From Larimichthys crocea (taxonomy: Eukaryota; Chordata; Actinopteri; Sciaenidae): a stretch of 64,000 bases of DNA. Location of the stretch: positions 29,008,806 to 29,072,805 of the forward strand of contig NC_040011.1 of assembly GCF_000972845.2 (NCBI RefSeq), written 5' to 3'. The position numbers and the translations under genes were made by a program. Below, piece by piece: positions 1-14,313 of the stretch; position 1 is the first letter of the stretch, and each line of letters starts with the position of its first letter. Under the pieces are notes generated by a model, which did not search any database, was not told the origin of the DNA, and saw only the letters and a program-made list of their open reading frames with translations.

Positions 1-3000
1 CGTTTTTGTGTGAGACTGCAGAGTTTGTACTTTGCGTTCAGTCCTGAAACAGATGCACGTTCTGTTTTTGTTTTATATTTTGGACAGCAGGATGGCAGGG
101 CATGACCCGAGCAGCATCACTGTTGATTGAGTTCATCCTTTATTCATGAATACAGAACCCAACATGGCACACTCGCAGGGCATACACATGTATCTAAGTT
201 GATTGTGTGAGAGAGTTGATGTTGTTTAACCGTTACCCCTCCCACCTTGCATCCATCCATCCAGCTCACGGTATGCACACAGTCAGCTGTGCCAAAAATA
301 GGTAAGCATGTCCCAGACAATGACTATGAATATGACGAGACAGGTCAGAGACAGGATAAATACCTCAAGTCAGGGTTAGGCTGTCCTAAAGCATGCCAGT
401 CAGATTTATTGCTCAGAGACAGTGTGCAAGAACACGAATAACAATAGCTGTTAGAGAAGGAGGAGTGCAGCACAGACAGAGAAGAAGAGAGAAGGGAGAA
501 CAGAAACTAAACAGAAGAGCCAGATGATACAGACAGCAGAACAAGCGAGCGTGCACAAGGTGGCAGACAAGATGCAGAAGTTACATGAGGACAAATCGGC
601 CACTCGCTAGGCATTGTCGGTCCAATCCAAGGGGCACATACTGTTACTATTACTATTATGATTTGTTGAGGGGTGTTGTAAAGGTTGGCAACTACCTTGG
701 AGGCGCCACACTGTTCTCCTTCCTTTGCGGTGGGACTATAATTACAGTCTTACCGAGAGAGAACACTACAGTCATTAAACTGGTGTGAAGAAGACAATCA
801 GTCACATAGACAAAAAGTAATGACTTGCTGTGTTTTTGGTACTTGGTGTGTGCAGGAGTTATCCAGTGGGTGTGGGAAACGGTGAAATACCCGATTTTGT
901 TGCAGTTCTGCAAATTTTGAATTAGTTCCTCAAAATAAGTTATATAGCTTAACTGACATCAGTTTCATATACGATTCATAGCTGAATTTACTGTAAATAC
1001 ACTGAAAGGCAGGAAGATCTGTGTTGGACTTATATGACAGGGATCACTAAACTGTGGCAATTTTTAATTTGCTTTAATTTTACTTGAAATATTGTTACAA
1101 TGCAGTTGGATGGACTCCATGATAGATTGATGTTTATATTGCAGACAGCTCTCTGACAAACATTCTGGCACATCCCTGCTATTCAGTGCAATAATTCTGC
1201 AAGCCAAGCTTTGGCATATTTCTCCCAATTCGTGATACGCCGCAGAATGCTCTTGTGCAATTGTAGGATTAAAGCCAAAGACAACCCTGAATGAATATGC
1301 TGCTCGGGAGTGCAATGTCTGACCTCAGTGACCTCAGTGACCTCTCCCAGTCTCTTGCTTTATCTAAGATCTTTTCAGGATCGTTTTAATTGCTTTCTAG
1401 AGAACACATTTGAATGCTTTGTTCTGTTCAGATGTCTGCATCAGAGATACAGCATCACGGCTATCCTGAGAAATGCTTTATTTCAGTTTGATCTTGCAAC
1501 TTTCTAACCCAAACAGCTGATCTGCGGTGTAATACAGCATGAAGCGCAGTTGGTCTTATGCGTAAGAATACAGAAGTTCTGAGGTTGAAGGTCAAAGAAA
1601 AAGAAGTCTGACAGCAAGGTTAAGCTGTAGGAAAGTCTTAATATAGTGTACATAATAATTTAAACAGATGGCTTGCTGAATGCCATCTACTGTAATACGG
1701 TAATACACTGACTATGACTATGACTGACTATGGATATGAGTACCCCATGAAACCGCAAACCCGATTTTTACCTTTAGTTTCAACACCACCTTGCTGTGCT
1801 GGTACAAAGATAACCTATTCTGGTTGGAACGTTCTTCCTCAATAACTGAACTGTAATCTGGGCGTGAAGATAAATTGACAGCGTGCTGGCACCAAACATT
1901 CCCTATATCTCCTAATCTATCCATCGCCAAAACAATAAAGGACTGTTACGCACTTCTCCTTCTCCTCCAGATCTGATTAGAGCTTTTACGTCAGCCTCTT
2001 CATTCCAGAAGATTTCAAGCATCTTCTGTTTGATGTTTTTTCGTGCACTTTCGCACTGTTTGAGTGACAGCAGCAAATTACATTTTCAGAATTGCTATTT
2101 GTGCTCGATCTGAACACCTAGCAGTGTCTTTAAATTTCGAAAAAAAAATTCTAATGTGTATTTAATCCAGTGTAAGAAGAGCTTGGTTCGACGAAAGATC
2201 TGAAGTCGGTAAAGTAATATCTGTTTTAGTCGTAAAAATGTGACCAGTCGCCTGCCAAACACTGTAAATCCACACGTCCAGACAGAGACAATAACAGCGT
2301 GTAGTACTTGTGCATGCTTGCTTATATGTTGCTCTGTCTGTCCTCAGATTCATGCGTGTATTCGTGTCCAATTCTGTGTGTGACTACGTGTTTTTTTTTT
2401 TCACATTTGTCCTTTTTGCATGCACGCACGGCTATGAATACGTCAATGTTGTCAGCGCCCATGCTTGCTTGCACACCTTTACTTGCATGGTCTGATTGTG
2501 TACCTGGCGGGTGGTGTGTGCGTGCAAAACAGATACGAGTGTTCTGTGGTTTCATAAGTGAACTTTGGACCCTTGGGTACATGCTGGAGGAAGGCCAATT
2601 AAGCCTACCTTGTTTACCCAAGCCTTTTTACAATGACTGGGATGGTAGATCTTGTTTACTCTCTCTTCTGTGCAGCTTCGAGACCAGGAAAATGACAACT
2701 CAGAAAGACTGATCTGTCTTGTGTACTCTGACCGACTCCAAGTTCAAGAGTCGCTTCAAGTGGAAGTATTTCCTGTTTGTTTCCTGAGAGCTTTAACCTT
2801 AACTTTGCTATCAGGCAAGCATCTGCCATGAAATCCTCAAATTTAAAACGACCTTTTAACTTGTAAAAAAATCGAATTGAGGTGAACTGAACGCTGGATT
2901 TAAGCTTCCACTCTGTGGCAATCCATCACATTTACATACGTTTGTATATTTTTAAGCAGCAAATAAAATGTTCCATATGAAACTGGTCACAACCTCACAA

Positions 3001-6000
3001 CGATTCTCTAATTATTCAAAACCACAAACTAGAGAAAAACTACACTACTACACTATTACAAAGCAGCATGCTCAATGAGCATGAAAGAAGTGTCAAGGAG
3101 AACACCATCAGAAAAAGACAAGTTCTATTCATTTGTCTTTCGAAGTAACACTTACTGATCAGGGTAGCCTGAAAACTAGACTGGGGGGAATCAGATTTTC
3201 TGATTTCAACACCATCACTAAATATCCTCAAGTCAAGTTCTTATCTGTTCTCTTCCTCCTCCTCCACTCGGTTGCACATCTACAAATGGACCATGACCAA
3301 AGAAAAAAAGACTCAAATGACCAATCAGCGAAGCTTGCAAGACTTGCGTCTTTGTCTGAGGGGCAGGCCATTTAGCTTTTTGAAGACAGGATAGGCTGGG
3401 GTTCCTGTAAACTCCCAAACAACCTCACAGCTCAGCACTGCACAGTGCTGGATATCACCATGTTCCTGGTTTATTTGGATCAAACAGAAGCTTTTGATGC
3501 TGATCCTTCCCTTGGCTGAGTCACATCCTGAAAAAAAAAAAGTGCTCTTGTGTTACACTATAAAACCTGCTGAACAATATCAGTCATAAACAAAGGCAAG
3601 AGCTGAATATTTGAAGTCTGCATTCAGAATGTAGGGAGCACTCAACATAAATGGACCAGCTTTAGCTAACTGCCTTTCAAATAGAAAGTGGTAGTTGACA
3701 TGCTACATGTACAGCTACTTTAACCAAGTAAGTACAGTATATTTATGTTTTTACATACCCTAAATATCATGAAACTGTCGGTCAACGTATAAATATGAAA
3801 AAGGCACGGTGTCAGTGACTTAACGCACTCCACAAAGTTCAACATGCACGCCATGAAGAATTCTCCACAGTGGAATCAGACTTACATAAGCAGTCCATGC
3901 GGCGACACAGTGCTGTTACATACCACTCAGAAAGAGTTTGTTGTATAACTGCATGCCATTAATTACAGATGATTTTTTTTCAGGCATGCGTAAAGTACAT
4001 AGATTCAGGAGATATGTGGGATTGAACCATAAAAGACAGTAAATGCACCATGTGAGGAACAGATAAAATACTGAGTTGATAAAATACAGATAAATACACA
4101 AACACAACTTTGAGAGAGATTAGCAGGGATTTAACAAAACAGAATACAATTACTTATATTACTTTTTAGTTTTAAAGTGCATTGTAATTAACACTAATAA
4201 GTCCTCATTAACTTTTTAGAATTTAGTAGTGAGAATGATGATGTAATGTGTGTGTTTATAGTTTAAAGTATTTGTTTTACAGTCTTCACATGGGTGGCCG
4301 ACATCTGGATATACATTTTAGTTTTTCTCCTTTAGGAGATGTGGCTGCTTTAATTGCACTTTCTCATTAACTTTTCTTTAAGCTTTCTTCTATTAAACAG
4401 CAATATGTTTCTTTTTAAGACTTGGTAGAACGTGGGCCCGCACATCTGGTCCTGTCCTCTGTCGGTAGGGGATCCTCACCATGCAGACACAGGCTGAGGA
4501 AACATTGTGTAAAGTGTACACGATGTTTTCCCTGTCTTCAGCTCCCTCCTCTCTGTTTGCATGTCATCCACGCTGTACCTCTGTGGGACTGCACAGACCT
4601 TTTGCCCTCATGGTTATACTCTGAAGTTGAATGCTTTTAATTTGCGATGCTATTTGAAAGAGGAGACTTATACGAGGTGCTGAATATGTGAATTCCCTGC
4701 TTCACCACTTCACAGCTGCACTTTGAGTTATATCAGGTTCCCCTTTGAGAGAAAGTAAAAGTGGCTTGTGAATGGTTTAAATGCAACCGTATAGCTAGGC
4801 TAAATTTATATGCATACTGGTATTTACATATGAAAACAGCAACAGCTTGATGTCCAAATGCACAGATGCTGTGTCTGTAGTAATTAATCCAAGTTCTCAA
4901 TAGTGCTGCCCCAAGTTAAAACACAAAGAGATCCGGGGTGAACTGTACAGATCGGTCCTGGTTTTATTTAAATTTCTATTCCTGCTTTGAACATTTCTGA
5001 AAGCCTTTATGTGCGTCTATAAATATTAATCTTTAGGTCCATTTAAAAGAACTGATGCTTTTGAGGCATTGAGGCACAGTTTCAGCTCATTTCAGTCTGG
5101 TTTTATACATGAAGCTGCAACACATATTACCAAAGTAGATCAGTTGCATACTATTCTGTCATCACCTACTTAAAGCCCTCTTGTTTGAGTCAGAGTGTAC
5201 CGATAAAAAAGTTGAGTGAATTATGATCTGAGTCATTCCTGCGGTCTTGTCGAAGGAAAACAAGATTTGTTTGGCTTGTAGGGATCAGTGGATTGCACGC
5301 TGCTGAAACTTCCTCAGGCTAATATGAGTATCTTAGTAGTAACACAGCTCTGGTCACTACTATCTATGATTGCAGGCCACAGATAAACATTGCTCTTGAA
5401 GTGACTTTACAAGGCAACCAGTGATACATTTAAGGTTATCTTTTAGAGCAACTTCAAATAGATAACATTTTGATTGTATTATGAAGTCATGGAGATATCA
5501 GGCACCCCAGGGCCGGAAGAGAATGACAGAGGGCACGAAACAAAAAAGTTTTAGGACAAAAAAGAAAACCTTAGGTTTATTGCATTGGTTATCCTTCTAG
5601 AACACTTTTACAAAAACAAGAAATATTTAATACTCATTTGTGTAGCCATTTAAGCTGTTAAGGCACTTTCCTTTAACAATGACCGCCAATGACTTGTCTC
5701 AAATCATCCATGGGAAATTAGTCATTGCTCCATCGTCATCTCGCAGGTGACAGAGAATTGGCTTTAATTCTCAGCGGAGGAGCCTGCTGGAGTCTGTGGG
5801 AACGATTCAGTGTTTGGATGACACTGACAGTGAGAGTTAGCAGGGTTCCTATCAACCAGTTAAATCTAGATCATGCAGGACAAGGCAAGACGTGCATGAG
5901 CAAGCATGCGGCCAACTGCACGCATCAACATACACATAGGCAAACAAAAAAACACAAGCGAGTGCACAAACACGCAACAGGGGATGGCTCGTCGAGGGCC

Positions 6001-9000
6001 CAGTTCCCTCCAGTGTTGTCCCAGTTGCTTGTTGACTTGGGTCATCCAGCTGCAAGCTCAAGGAAAAAAAGATGAAGAAAGCGGAGGGATGGAAAGATGG
6101 AGAGGGAGGAATGGATTGAAAGAGGAAGGTGATAACGTGAGTGAGGATTTTACAAAGAAAAAAGGGGAGTGAAGAAGAATTGAATCATCCTGTTTGTTTC
6201 TACCTGTTTAACTTGAACCAAAGACTGTACTACAGGCAATTCCATGCCATTTTTTTCCAGGATGAAGGATTCAGTAAAATGTATTAATATTGTGTTTTTT
6301 GTTTTTTTTGTCACCCTCCAGTGTTGTTTTCCACTGAAACTCATGCAGACTGCTTTGTGCTGTAAACCAATTAAGTGGTTTGCCTATAAAAATGCTCAGC
6401 CATCATTTAGCTGTATCTGTTTACTCACAGCATCAGATCAGCCAACCTTCTCAGCGACAGCCTTTTTTTGCTTATGATGAACATACAGTGCCAAAAACAA
6501 ATTTATGATGACATACTGAAGCAGCACACTGAACAGATGACAGCCTCTGCGGTAAATATAAACCTGCCAACTTAGAGCTGATAGTGTGGTATAGACTATT
6601 GCCTTGCCTCAGAACAGTTTTACATATGCACCAATCAGCTTCACAGCGCATACAATACATTTCCATTTCTCTGCGTCACTGCATCATATTTTCGATGTAC
6701 CCATTAGCCGGATGTCAGCACACCGCAGCAACTCAGATTAGACACAGATACACACAACTGCACCAACAGCTGAAGTATACTAGAACACTAATGTAACATA
6801 GGCAGATGAATATAGACAGATGGCACTGAACTCTGTAACCTTTTGTTCTGGGACACGTTCCAACCAACGGTGCATTTATCACAGGTGCCATGCAAAGTAG
6901 CAGCCACCCCGCCTTTTGAGTATCACTATTCATGCTTCATATCAAGTAAACAGAGTGTGTTCTAAAAGGAGAGGTATCCCCTTTTTATTTTCAGAAATAT
7001 GCACTCATAGATATTTGGTGCCGAGTAGACTAGGCAGAAACACAAACAAACCAGCTCACTCATATAAGTCTGTGGTAAACTCAGCTACCAGTAATGAGAC
7101 AAAGTGCTCTGACACGGCTAATGACAAAGTTCACTGCTATTTAACACGACATGGCCAATTGAGTACACAGCCTTTGACCTTCACAGAGCCATTAGTGAGA
7201 GCACTGACATACCTATATCCAAACCCGGAGTGTCTAATCGCTCATCTTTTAGAGAAGACAGTCTTGTGTGTGTGTGTTTTAATGTGTATACATGTGTGCA
7301 CTGAAATACAGACGGAAATCCTATGGGTGAGGGGCTAGAACATACTGTTATTTCTTTTTAGGGGGATAAATGTGGCATGACAAGGGTTCACCATACTGTA
7401 ATAACACACTCCTCTGGGTCCCAGCTCTATTTCAGTATTTTCACAGTAAATTTAGCCAGGACATTGTTTCTGTTGCAGCACAAGGTAAATCTTTACATTA
7501 TGGCCTGAAGCTGTCCGACTTTTGCTGAATCACAGCCTGGTGCCAGATGCTGTGAGGTCCCCAAGCTTGTTAGCTGGAATGTACTGCACAGCAGTACTGT
7601 ACAACACCATTTGCCACAGTACTGTCCTGTTGTAAACTGCCATTAGTGTCAACAAAGGATACTTTAAACTCACACATCATCATTTTGCATGAACTGAAAT
7701 GAAGTGCACTAATTTCTGGGGGGGAAAAAAGCATTAAAGCTTGAAAAAAACGAATCAAGGCAAGTAAGGAGCAGCTCTTGCTTTGCCTGCTTGGTAGTAC
7801 TAAACAGCATGTCACCCGAGCAGATGTAAAGAACAGTCTCTATTAACCAAAGTACAGTTCCTCTTAGATGTTGAGGAGTACAGATGTAAACAAACGCGCA
7901 CATACACACCTGCTTGTGGTGTCTTCTGATTCTGCATCTGCTGCCTTTAGGGATGTACAGAGGAAGAGATGGCTTCTCTGTTTCCTACCATGGAAATTAT
8001 AATTAAAACCTTTCTGTAGCTAAGTACAGCCTATTAAAAACTTGGTCCTTTGGCGCCTGTAACCAACATTTAGCCAAAGTGCTTAACACAGCAGCTCAGA
8101 CTCATAATAATACTGAGTTCATGACATCATGTTGTAACTTTTAAAGCCTTAAACTAATATATAATCAGTCTTGGAACCTGGTTTTACTGTAATTCCACAC
8201 ATACAGGATGTATAAAATCACTGCTATCATGAAATTCTATGACAGCAAAGGTTGCAGTTATTTTTCTCTTTACTCTTCATTCATTTGCTCCATTTCTTGA
8301 GAACTTAAGTATAAGTAGGTTTTGGCATAAGACCATATTATAACACGATGAATCACCTTGTCAGTCACTTTTGCTGTTCTCCTGGATGTGTGCGTGTTCA
8401 TGTTTGTACAGAGAGTACTGGTCATGTGTGTGAGGAGATAATTGTCTGTTGACATGCAATTACGTGGCACCGCTCGTGTGACAGAAGAACAAAAACAAGA
8501 AGTTTTGCAATAACTGTAAAAAACAAACAAACACAAAAACATGGACATTCAGTATCAGTCACCCATCAGTTACCTCAGAGGGAATGTTTCAGCTCATCTT
8601 GTCCCTTGCTGGAGTCATGTGTGAGAATAACGCATACCTTTGAAACAGAAAAAAGTGGTTTGATGTCTTTTTGTGTTGTGTTCCGCAATGTAAAACCTCA
8701 TGAAATTTGAGACGGAGTGAAAAGAAAAGAAGAGGCATCCACCTGAGTTTGAATGACTAAGCTGAATACAAAAGGATCAAATGTTTTTCGATTTTGAATG
8801 AATTGCTCCTGACATAAGTGTAAACATGCCCAGAGGCAGCTCAGCCGCTGTCAAATAAAAAAATAACACTGAATAATGATTGTGATCAGTGACAGCTTGA
8901 ACTGCGTGAACTTGAAATCAGAAATTTGTTGATTTAAACACTGTATGGTAATATTCACCTGACTAAATGTCCTAATCAAACTGTCATCAGTTAATACCCT

Positions 9001-9827
9001 TATTCTTCTGAAGGCATGCTGTGGACTCATAGAAAAATACTGGATGAAGATTTCATTCAGAGGACAGAGTCTGAACTTTAACGGCACCAAAAGACTGCAA
9101 AATTAAATCCCATTTTGCAAATATGCAAAATTTTCAAAAGGTAACATGTAGAAACTGGTTTGTAATGGAAAACCACATTTGCCTGTGCATCACAATCTGT
9201 ACACAGTATCAAATGTCAAAAACCCTGAGATAGATTAAATGGAGACGTGTGAGACATTTACACATGACTGTCAAACTAGAAAGACGCTTGTAATTAGTGA
9301 TGAGAGAGCAGTTTACTGTTACACGTTTACCAGCAGCAATAGCTCTCCAAACCATATTACTGTACATTAATCACACTGCGTGACAAAAGAGGCTTACTGA
9401 ACCTGACAAACCCACTTAATCATACTTTTAAAGTGTTTGGGGGTTTGTGAACACCACACACTTAATCTGGAATATTGTGCCACTGAGTTTATTCAGAAGT
9501 TGTGTAACGGTTTCTCTGTGGTGGAGACCTCCGGATCCATTCCATGTAAGAGACCTTAAAAGTGTGCAAACACTACGATACTCGCTCTTGTTTGGCTGCC
9601 TTTAGAGTCTTGGAAAGTGTAGTGCCGAATAAGGTCATTACATGGAGAACAGGTTTTGTTTCACATCCTGGAACAATGGCCCAACTATGTCTTTCATTAC
9701 ACATATTACCACTGATTGAATGAGGTATGGAGATAGGTATGATGATTGTTCCCTTCAGGTACACTTAGAGAAAGATAGTTTGCTTTGCCTGCCTGAAACA
9801 GATATTCACACAGCAGTGTAGAGATGA
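1..9827. other. Upstream non-coding region
   Basis: No recognisable gene. The open frames here are short, use low-complexity composition and resemble no family I know. I saw no tRNA, snRNA or known microRNA on reading. The stretch holds only minor simple repeats, such as a short GT run near 7267 and the 9-bp direct repeat at 1320. It may contain distal regulatory DNA for tsc22d3, which lies about 5 kb beyond its right edge, but nothing in the single sequence singles out an enhancer. Confidence 0.6.
1320..1344. repeat. Short direct repeat, 9-bp unit x 2.8
   Basis: The unit TGACCTCAG occurs at 1320, 1329 and, truncated, at 1338. TGACCT is a nuclear-receptor half-site in reverse orientation (AGGTCA), so this is also a set of direct half-sites with 3-bp spacing. 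Three half-sites in tandem could be chance or a receptor-binding element. I see no adjacent gene that would favour the second reading. Confidence 0.5.
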
Positions 9828-9929
9828 AACAATTGGCACCGTTCCAGGAAAATCGTCATTTTCATTGTGACTCTGGGGCCATTGTGTTCCACTGGATTGG
9901 AGACGCATCATACAAGTGCCAGTCTGAGC

Positions 9930-10294
9930 ATGGCACTCACAGTTATGGTGGCATATCCAGAGGTATCGGCCCAGCGCTCAATTGTCTCTTTGTGCTTTGA
10001 GAACACAGTTGTTGAGAACAAACAACAGCAGAGCAGTGAGAAAACGGTCAAAGAGCTCCTGCCTCTTGAACAACCCCTTCATTTGGAAGCCAAGATGGGT
10101 CAGTCTCAGATGCGTCCCACTGAAATTCCACCTATTGGGGCTATGCCACCTTCTCCCAGGACAATATGCGCCATCCGCCTGGCTGAACCACCTCACAGAT
10201 TCTGCTGTCACTACCAGCACTTCAGCTATCCTGAGAGAGCAATGAGCTACTCACCCCCATACTCACCGAGTCTGTTCAAGAGGCCGGATCGGCG
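9930..10294 (+). CDS. Candidate alternative first coding exon of tsc22d3 (long isoform)
   Basis: The frame is open from 9828 and has two well-placed ATGs, at 9930 and 10095, each with A at -3 and G at +4. It runs into a consensus donor, GGCG|GTAAGT, with the exon ending at 10294. The last codon is left with two bases (CG). The tsc22d3 exon 2 begins with T followed by GCC, so splicing would give Arg and then ASGASVVAIDNK in frame. From 10095 the third codon positions are about 60% G or C, well above the surrounding DNA. The residues are proline- and tyrosine-rich near the end (SYSPPYSPSLFKRPDR). TSC22-family genes are known to use alternative 5' exons that splice to the shared SGASVVAIDNK exon, but I do not recognise this peptide. 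The product would be about 229 or 174 residues. It could instead be a chance open frame with a fortuitous donor. Confidence 0.3.
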
Positions 10295-13083
10295 GTAAGT
10301 GGGGGGTTCCACCGAGGATAGTCAGAGTTTGTCTTGTGCATGAGAGGATGTCTGGCATGACAGTGACATGTGTTAGTGACAGATGTTCACATTGAAGACA
10401 GTTCAGTAGAAGATGGATGATATCGGCAGTCTGTCGACATCTACATGATGTAGGGTTGTGGGTGCGGTGTTTGTCATGAAACGGCTTGGTTTACACTTCA
10501 CGCGTGTGTGTTCACATGAAGAGTCATTTGTCGCAGAGCTGTAAAACTGTCATAATGTTCAGTCTTGCCAGATTGAAAAAAAAAGGAGAAAAAAAAATAA
10601 AGCCACAAGCTATTTCCTTTATCAACTGTACGTAAAGACATGTCACACCATTGCAACATATAAATATTGGTGATCATGTTGTTCAAAGTCATCTTTTACA
10701 ATTTCCTCTAGTGGTGAATTTGCTAAACTGATGCAGTGAAGGCAGGCAGAGCGTGATATCGCTACCAGGCCTTGGATAACAATGTCAGTCCTGTCATCAT
10801 CTATCTGCATGCATTACATGTTAGAAACAACCTATCCCATAAAGTTATATTAGATGCAATCCAGGGGCAGAAATTGACAGCCTGTTAAATTTAGTGAAAA
10901 ATCTCAGGAGCTAGACCAAGGCCATGTGCCTTGTTTCTATTCATGGTTCAGGAGACTTATAGGTGATGTGATAATAATGACTGCCTCTGGGTGTCCTGGT
11001 GTATGCAGAGTGTTCAGTATTCATTGGCTGTATCCAGTCGTGTTCCACACACTGACAGCTTCCTCTGAGACAGCCTCTGGCTGCAGCCTATGGCAGGGCT
11101 GTGTGTTCTCAGGCCACACTCTCGCTACACGCTATGCATTCCAACTTGTGAGCGTGCAGATGGGACGTAGAAAAGAAGAGAAAAAGCATCCTTTTTGACC
11201 AAGAAGTGATCTCAAATCGATAGAATAGTTTTTTCTCTCTGTGGATTTGTCTTCTTTTTCTTATTGGGCTTTGTTGTGTACATCTTGAATTCAATGCGTC
11301 AAAGCCCCTGAGTGCTGGTCATAACAAAAGCTGGGAGTGTTGGCGGCATGTCTCAATCTCATTCTTCTGCAGCCATTGGTGCAGATGAATCACAGTATTA
11401 TATAACACGGTTGGCTCTTGCATAGGGGACATCTGATGGAAACTGTGGCCCATCGCCTGGCTTCTAAGTGACTCACTGGATTTGGCACACACCAAAAATG
11501 GTCAGGCAGTACGAGCTCCACAGAAATATGACAGACTTAATTTCTTGAAAAGGCAGTGTAGGTCATTATCTGTGGCATTTAGACTGTTTGGAAACATGCA
11601 GATGCAGTTTTTAAGAAGAATTGCTTTCATCGCTTGCTAATTATTAAACTGTGATTAAAGCAGGCAAAGCAGGAAGGTCATGGGCATCATATTTTACACT
11701 GTCATCATCTTACTGCATCTGGCTCATTGGGTATATTTCATTTGAGCAGTGCAGGGAGGCTCCCTGCTGTCTGTAGTTTCTATCTGTGCATCTCAGCTGA
11801 GCCACAGGCAATCGCTGTGACTCGCCGCTCCTAAATGGGACTATCACAGCGGGGCAAGGTAATTCACCAGCCCCTCATTGCCAGAACAGGGGCTGATATT
11901 AAACCTGGCAGCTGTACTGTCACAGCACGAAATCTGAGACGACAGGCACTATGGGTCCTAATACCCAGTCAATGTGCTTTCTGCTTAGCCTTGTTAGGCC
12001 GACCAAAAGTCAGCCTTTCCACTCTAATTGTTTTGTTATGTAACAACACAACAGCTTTTTCTTAAGAAAACACACTATACCTTAGTTTACCATGCAGTGA
12101 TCAGAAAGTTAAAGGCCCTGGGTCATCTATCATCATCCTGATCGCTATGCTGTGTGTATACAAATGCAGGGACTTTATGGACTCAATCATGTTGTTATTT
12201 TCTCTTTATTATTACTTATTTATTGTGTTATTAGATACCTCAAAATCTGGCTTTTATGGATACGTACTGTATCAGTTAAGGCCCAGTCAGCAGAGAATTT
12301 CCATAAAAGTTATAGTAACTAGCTGGTAATGTTCTACAGGTCATTGGGCCTTTGTAAGAAGAAATATTATGCATCAGAGGCCTTCTAATAGACATTTAAT
12401 TGGCTTATGAACAGATATTGAGTCAGTTAACTGTGACAAGAAAAGGGAACATAATGTGACAGCTGAGAGACACACAGCAATTACATTAAAGCTATTAGAA
12501 CCTGCATGGATGCCTCAGTGAAAACAAGGTCTATTGCTCAATAACAGCCACAGTCAGTAGACTCAAAGAAAGGCCGTCAAGGGAAACGACGGATAACAGC
12601 AGGTATTTTTCTCCTGCGACTGGCTTATATTACAAATTGTTTATTACACTCTGCAGGAGGCTCAGAACGTTTGCGTCACACTTTGTAGAATACAAAGTTC
12701 AAAAGACGACCTAAAGGTTAGGGGTTTATACGCCCAGGGAACAGAGCTTCAGTTCTGGACCCAGATTGATTCCTGTATGCTCTTCAAATAAATTGATACT
12801 GTGACTAAACAGAAGTAATGGCACAGACAACAAATGCTTTACAGTCTGTATTACTCTCAAAAACACAAGAACAACAAGTAGTATGTCATGTTAACAGTAT
12901 TAAATCAATAAATACAAATACGTGTAGAGTCCTTTTGAGAATTTTCCACAAGTTTTCCATAAGCAGGAAAACAACCTGGAATAATTCTAATTATGGAGCC
13001 AGGGAGAGGTATATGGAAAATTCCATAATAACATTGTGTCCACGAACAAAGTCCCCCACAGGTCGATGTGTTATACATTTTCA

Positions 13084-13096
13084 CCACTAGAGGCCG
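13084..13096 (+). promoter_or_regulatory. CTCF-like site
   Basis: CCACTAGAGGCCG fits the CTCF core CCASYAGRKGGC except for one base in the terminal GGC. It lies about 1.5 kb before the tsc22d3 start codon, a common place for CTCF. The match is short and imperfect, so occupancy is inference. Confidence 0.2.
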
Positions 13097-13644
13097 ATAG
13101 AGTTCAGACATAGACTGAGGGGAAATTTACCGAGAGAGAGAGGATGGAAAAATACATAAACGGAGTACCTGTGTGAAATGTGGCACAGGACATTCCGTTA
13201 TAGGATGTCAAGCAAGAAAACAACAACTGATGGGAACAAGATGTGATTGTTGACAAAACGATATAGATGTTGGAAGGCTTCTTTTAACTCGTCAAACGTA
13301 CACTGCACAGCAACTTTAGAGGTCTTACATGTGCGTTTAAACGACATATTCAATGAAACCGAGAAAGAAAATCAGTGATTCACATGAAAATCAGATGACA
13401 CAAATCATCCAGACGTGCGGCCTTTCTTTAAGGGACAAATCGAGTTTTTATTGATGAGCAGCGCGAGTGACTTGTTTGTGCAGGCCTGCGATTGTTCAGC
13501 AGCTTGTTGTGATGTAGTTTGTTGAGTACGGATCTCGGTCTGTGGGTTAACTGCAGAAGCAGCAAAGCAGAAGTTCAGAGGCAGGGCAGACGTGACGCTG
13601 CGTTCAAATGCTCCTTTTAGGGGTCGTACTTTCGACTAGCGTTT

Positions 13645-13652
13645 TTGTTTAC
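13645..13652 (-). promoter_or_regulatory. FOXO-type octamer
   Basis: TTGTTTAC is the reverse complement of the FOXO binding element GTAAACAA. Mammalian GILZ is a known FoxO3 target, which makes a site about 0.7 kb upstream of the gene plausible. An AT-rich octamer of this kind also turns up often by chance. Confidence 0.2.
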
Positions 13653-14313
13653 TACTGATAATGTGTAATTATTATAATCCATAGTTCTATAATAAGCTCT
13701 AATAACTCATTGTTTTGGTTTTGGTTATTAAATCAAGTGGTGTATTCTACTCTGAAATGCAGAAAAAAATGACAAATGAAAAGTTTTTACTCGAGTTTGT
13801 TTTTTAAATTAACTCAATCTTAGTGACTCGAGACATCTATCTATCATAATATCAAACAAGGAGGCATTACTGTAAGGCCTACATCAGTTTTATAGTTTAA
13901 ACATGCATGTGTTTGCACAGTTGATCATTATAGATAAAATATTCTGCAATTATGAAGTAATGACATTTATTCCTCAAAATACAACAGGGTGAATTATAAA
14001 AATGTATGCATTCATTTTAGTATGTGGTATTTTACGTTGTATACTCCACTGCATCATATTTTGTCTTTATATGTTACATTTGGATCCTTATTCTCTCTAT
14101 AATAGGAACAAATAATGTCATATACTACCAACGTGAATACTTCAGTACGTGACCACGCGTGTTTTGGGGTTTATTATGTAAAAAGTTGAACAAATTCTCA
14201 CATGGTCCATGTGTTAAAACCGGTTTGTCCTATTGCACGTTAAGGCACCAGAGAGAGAGAGAAAAAAAAAACACACCCGCCGACTCATTTGAATAATTTA
14301 TGCGCGCGTCAGA

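Larger units (their letters stand above)
10300..14280. other. Non-coding region 5' of the tsc22d3 promoter
   Basis: No gene recognised. If the candidate exon ending at 10294 is real, this is intron 1 of the long isoform. It includes a CTCF-like site (13084), a FOXO-type octamer (13645) and two small hairpin-forming segments near 12950-13030 built from TTTTCC/GGAAAA words. By eye I found no full glucocorticoid response element (AGAACAnnnTGTTCT or the looser GnACAnnnTGTnC) between 1 and 14.5 kb. Confidence 0.5.

Noticed and set aside
2308..2712. Overlapping open frames on both strands
   Set aside because: Both strands are open over the same low-complexity GTGT/TTTT sequence and neither reads like a known protein.
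6916..7338. 140-codon open frame on the plus strand
   Set aside because: No recognisable family. Part of it is a GT microsatellite, and there is no strong codon bias or splice context.
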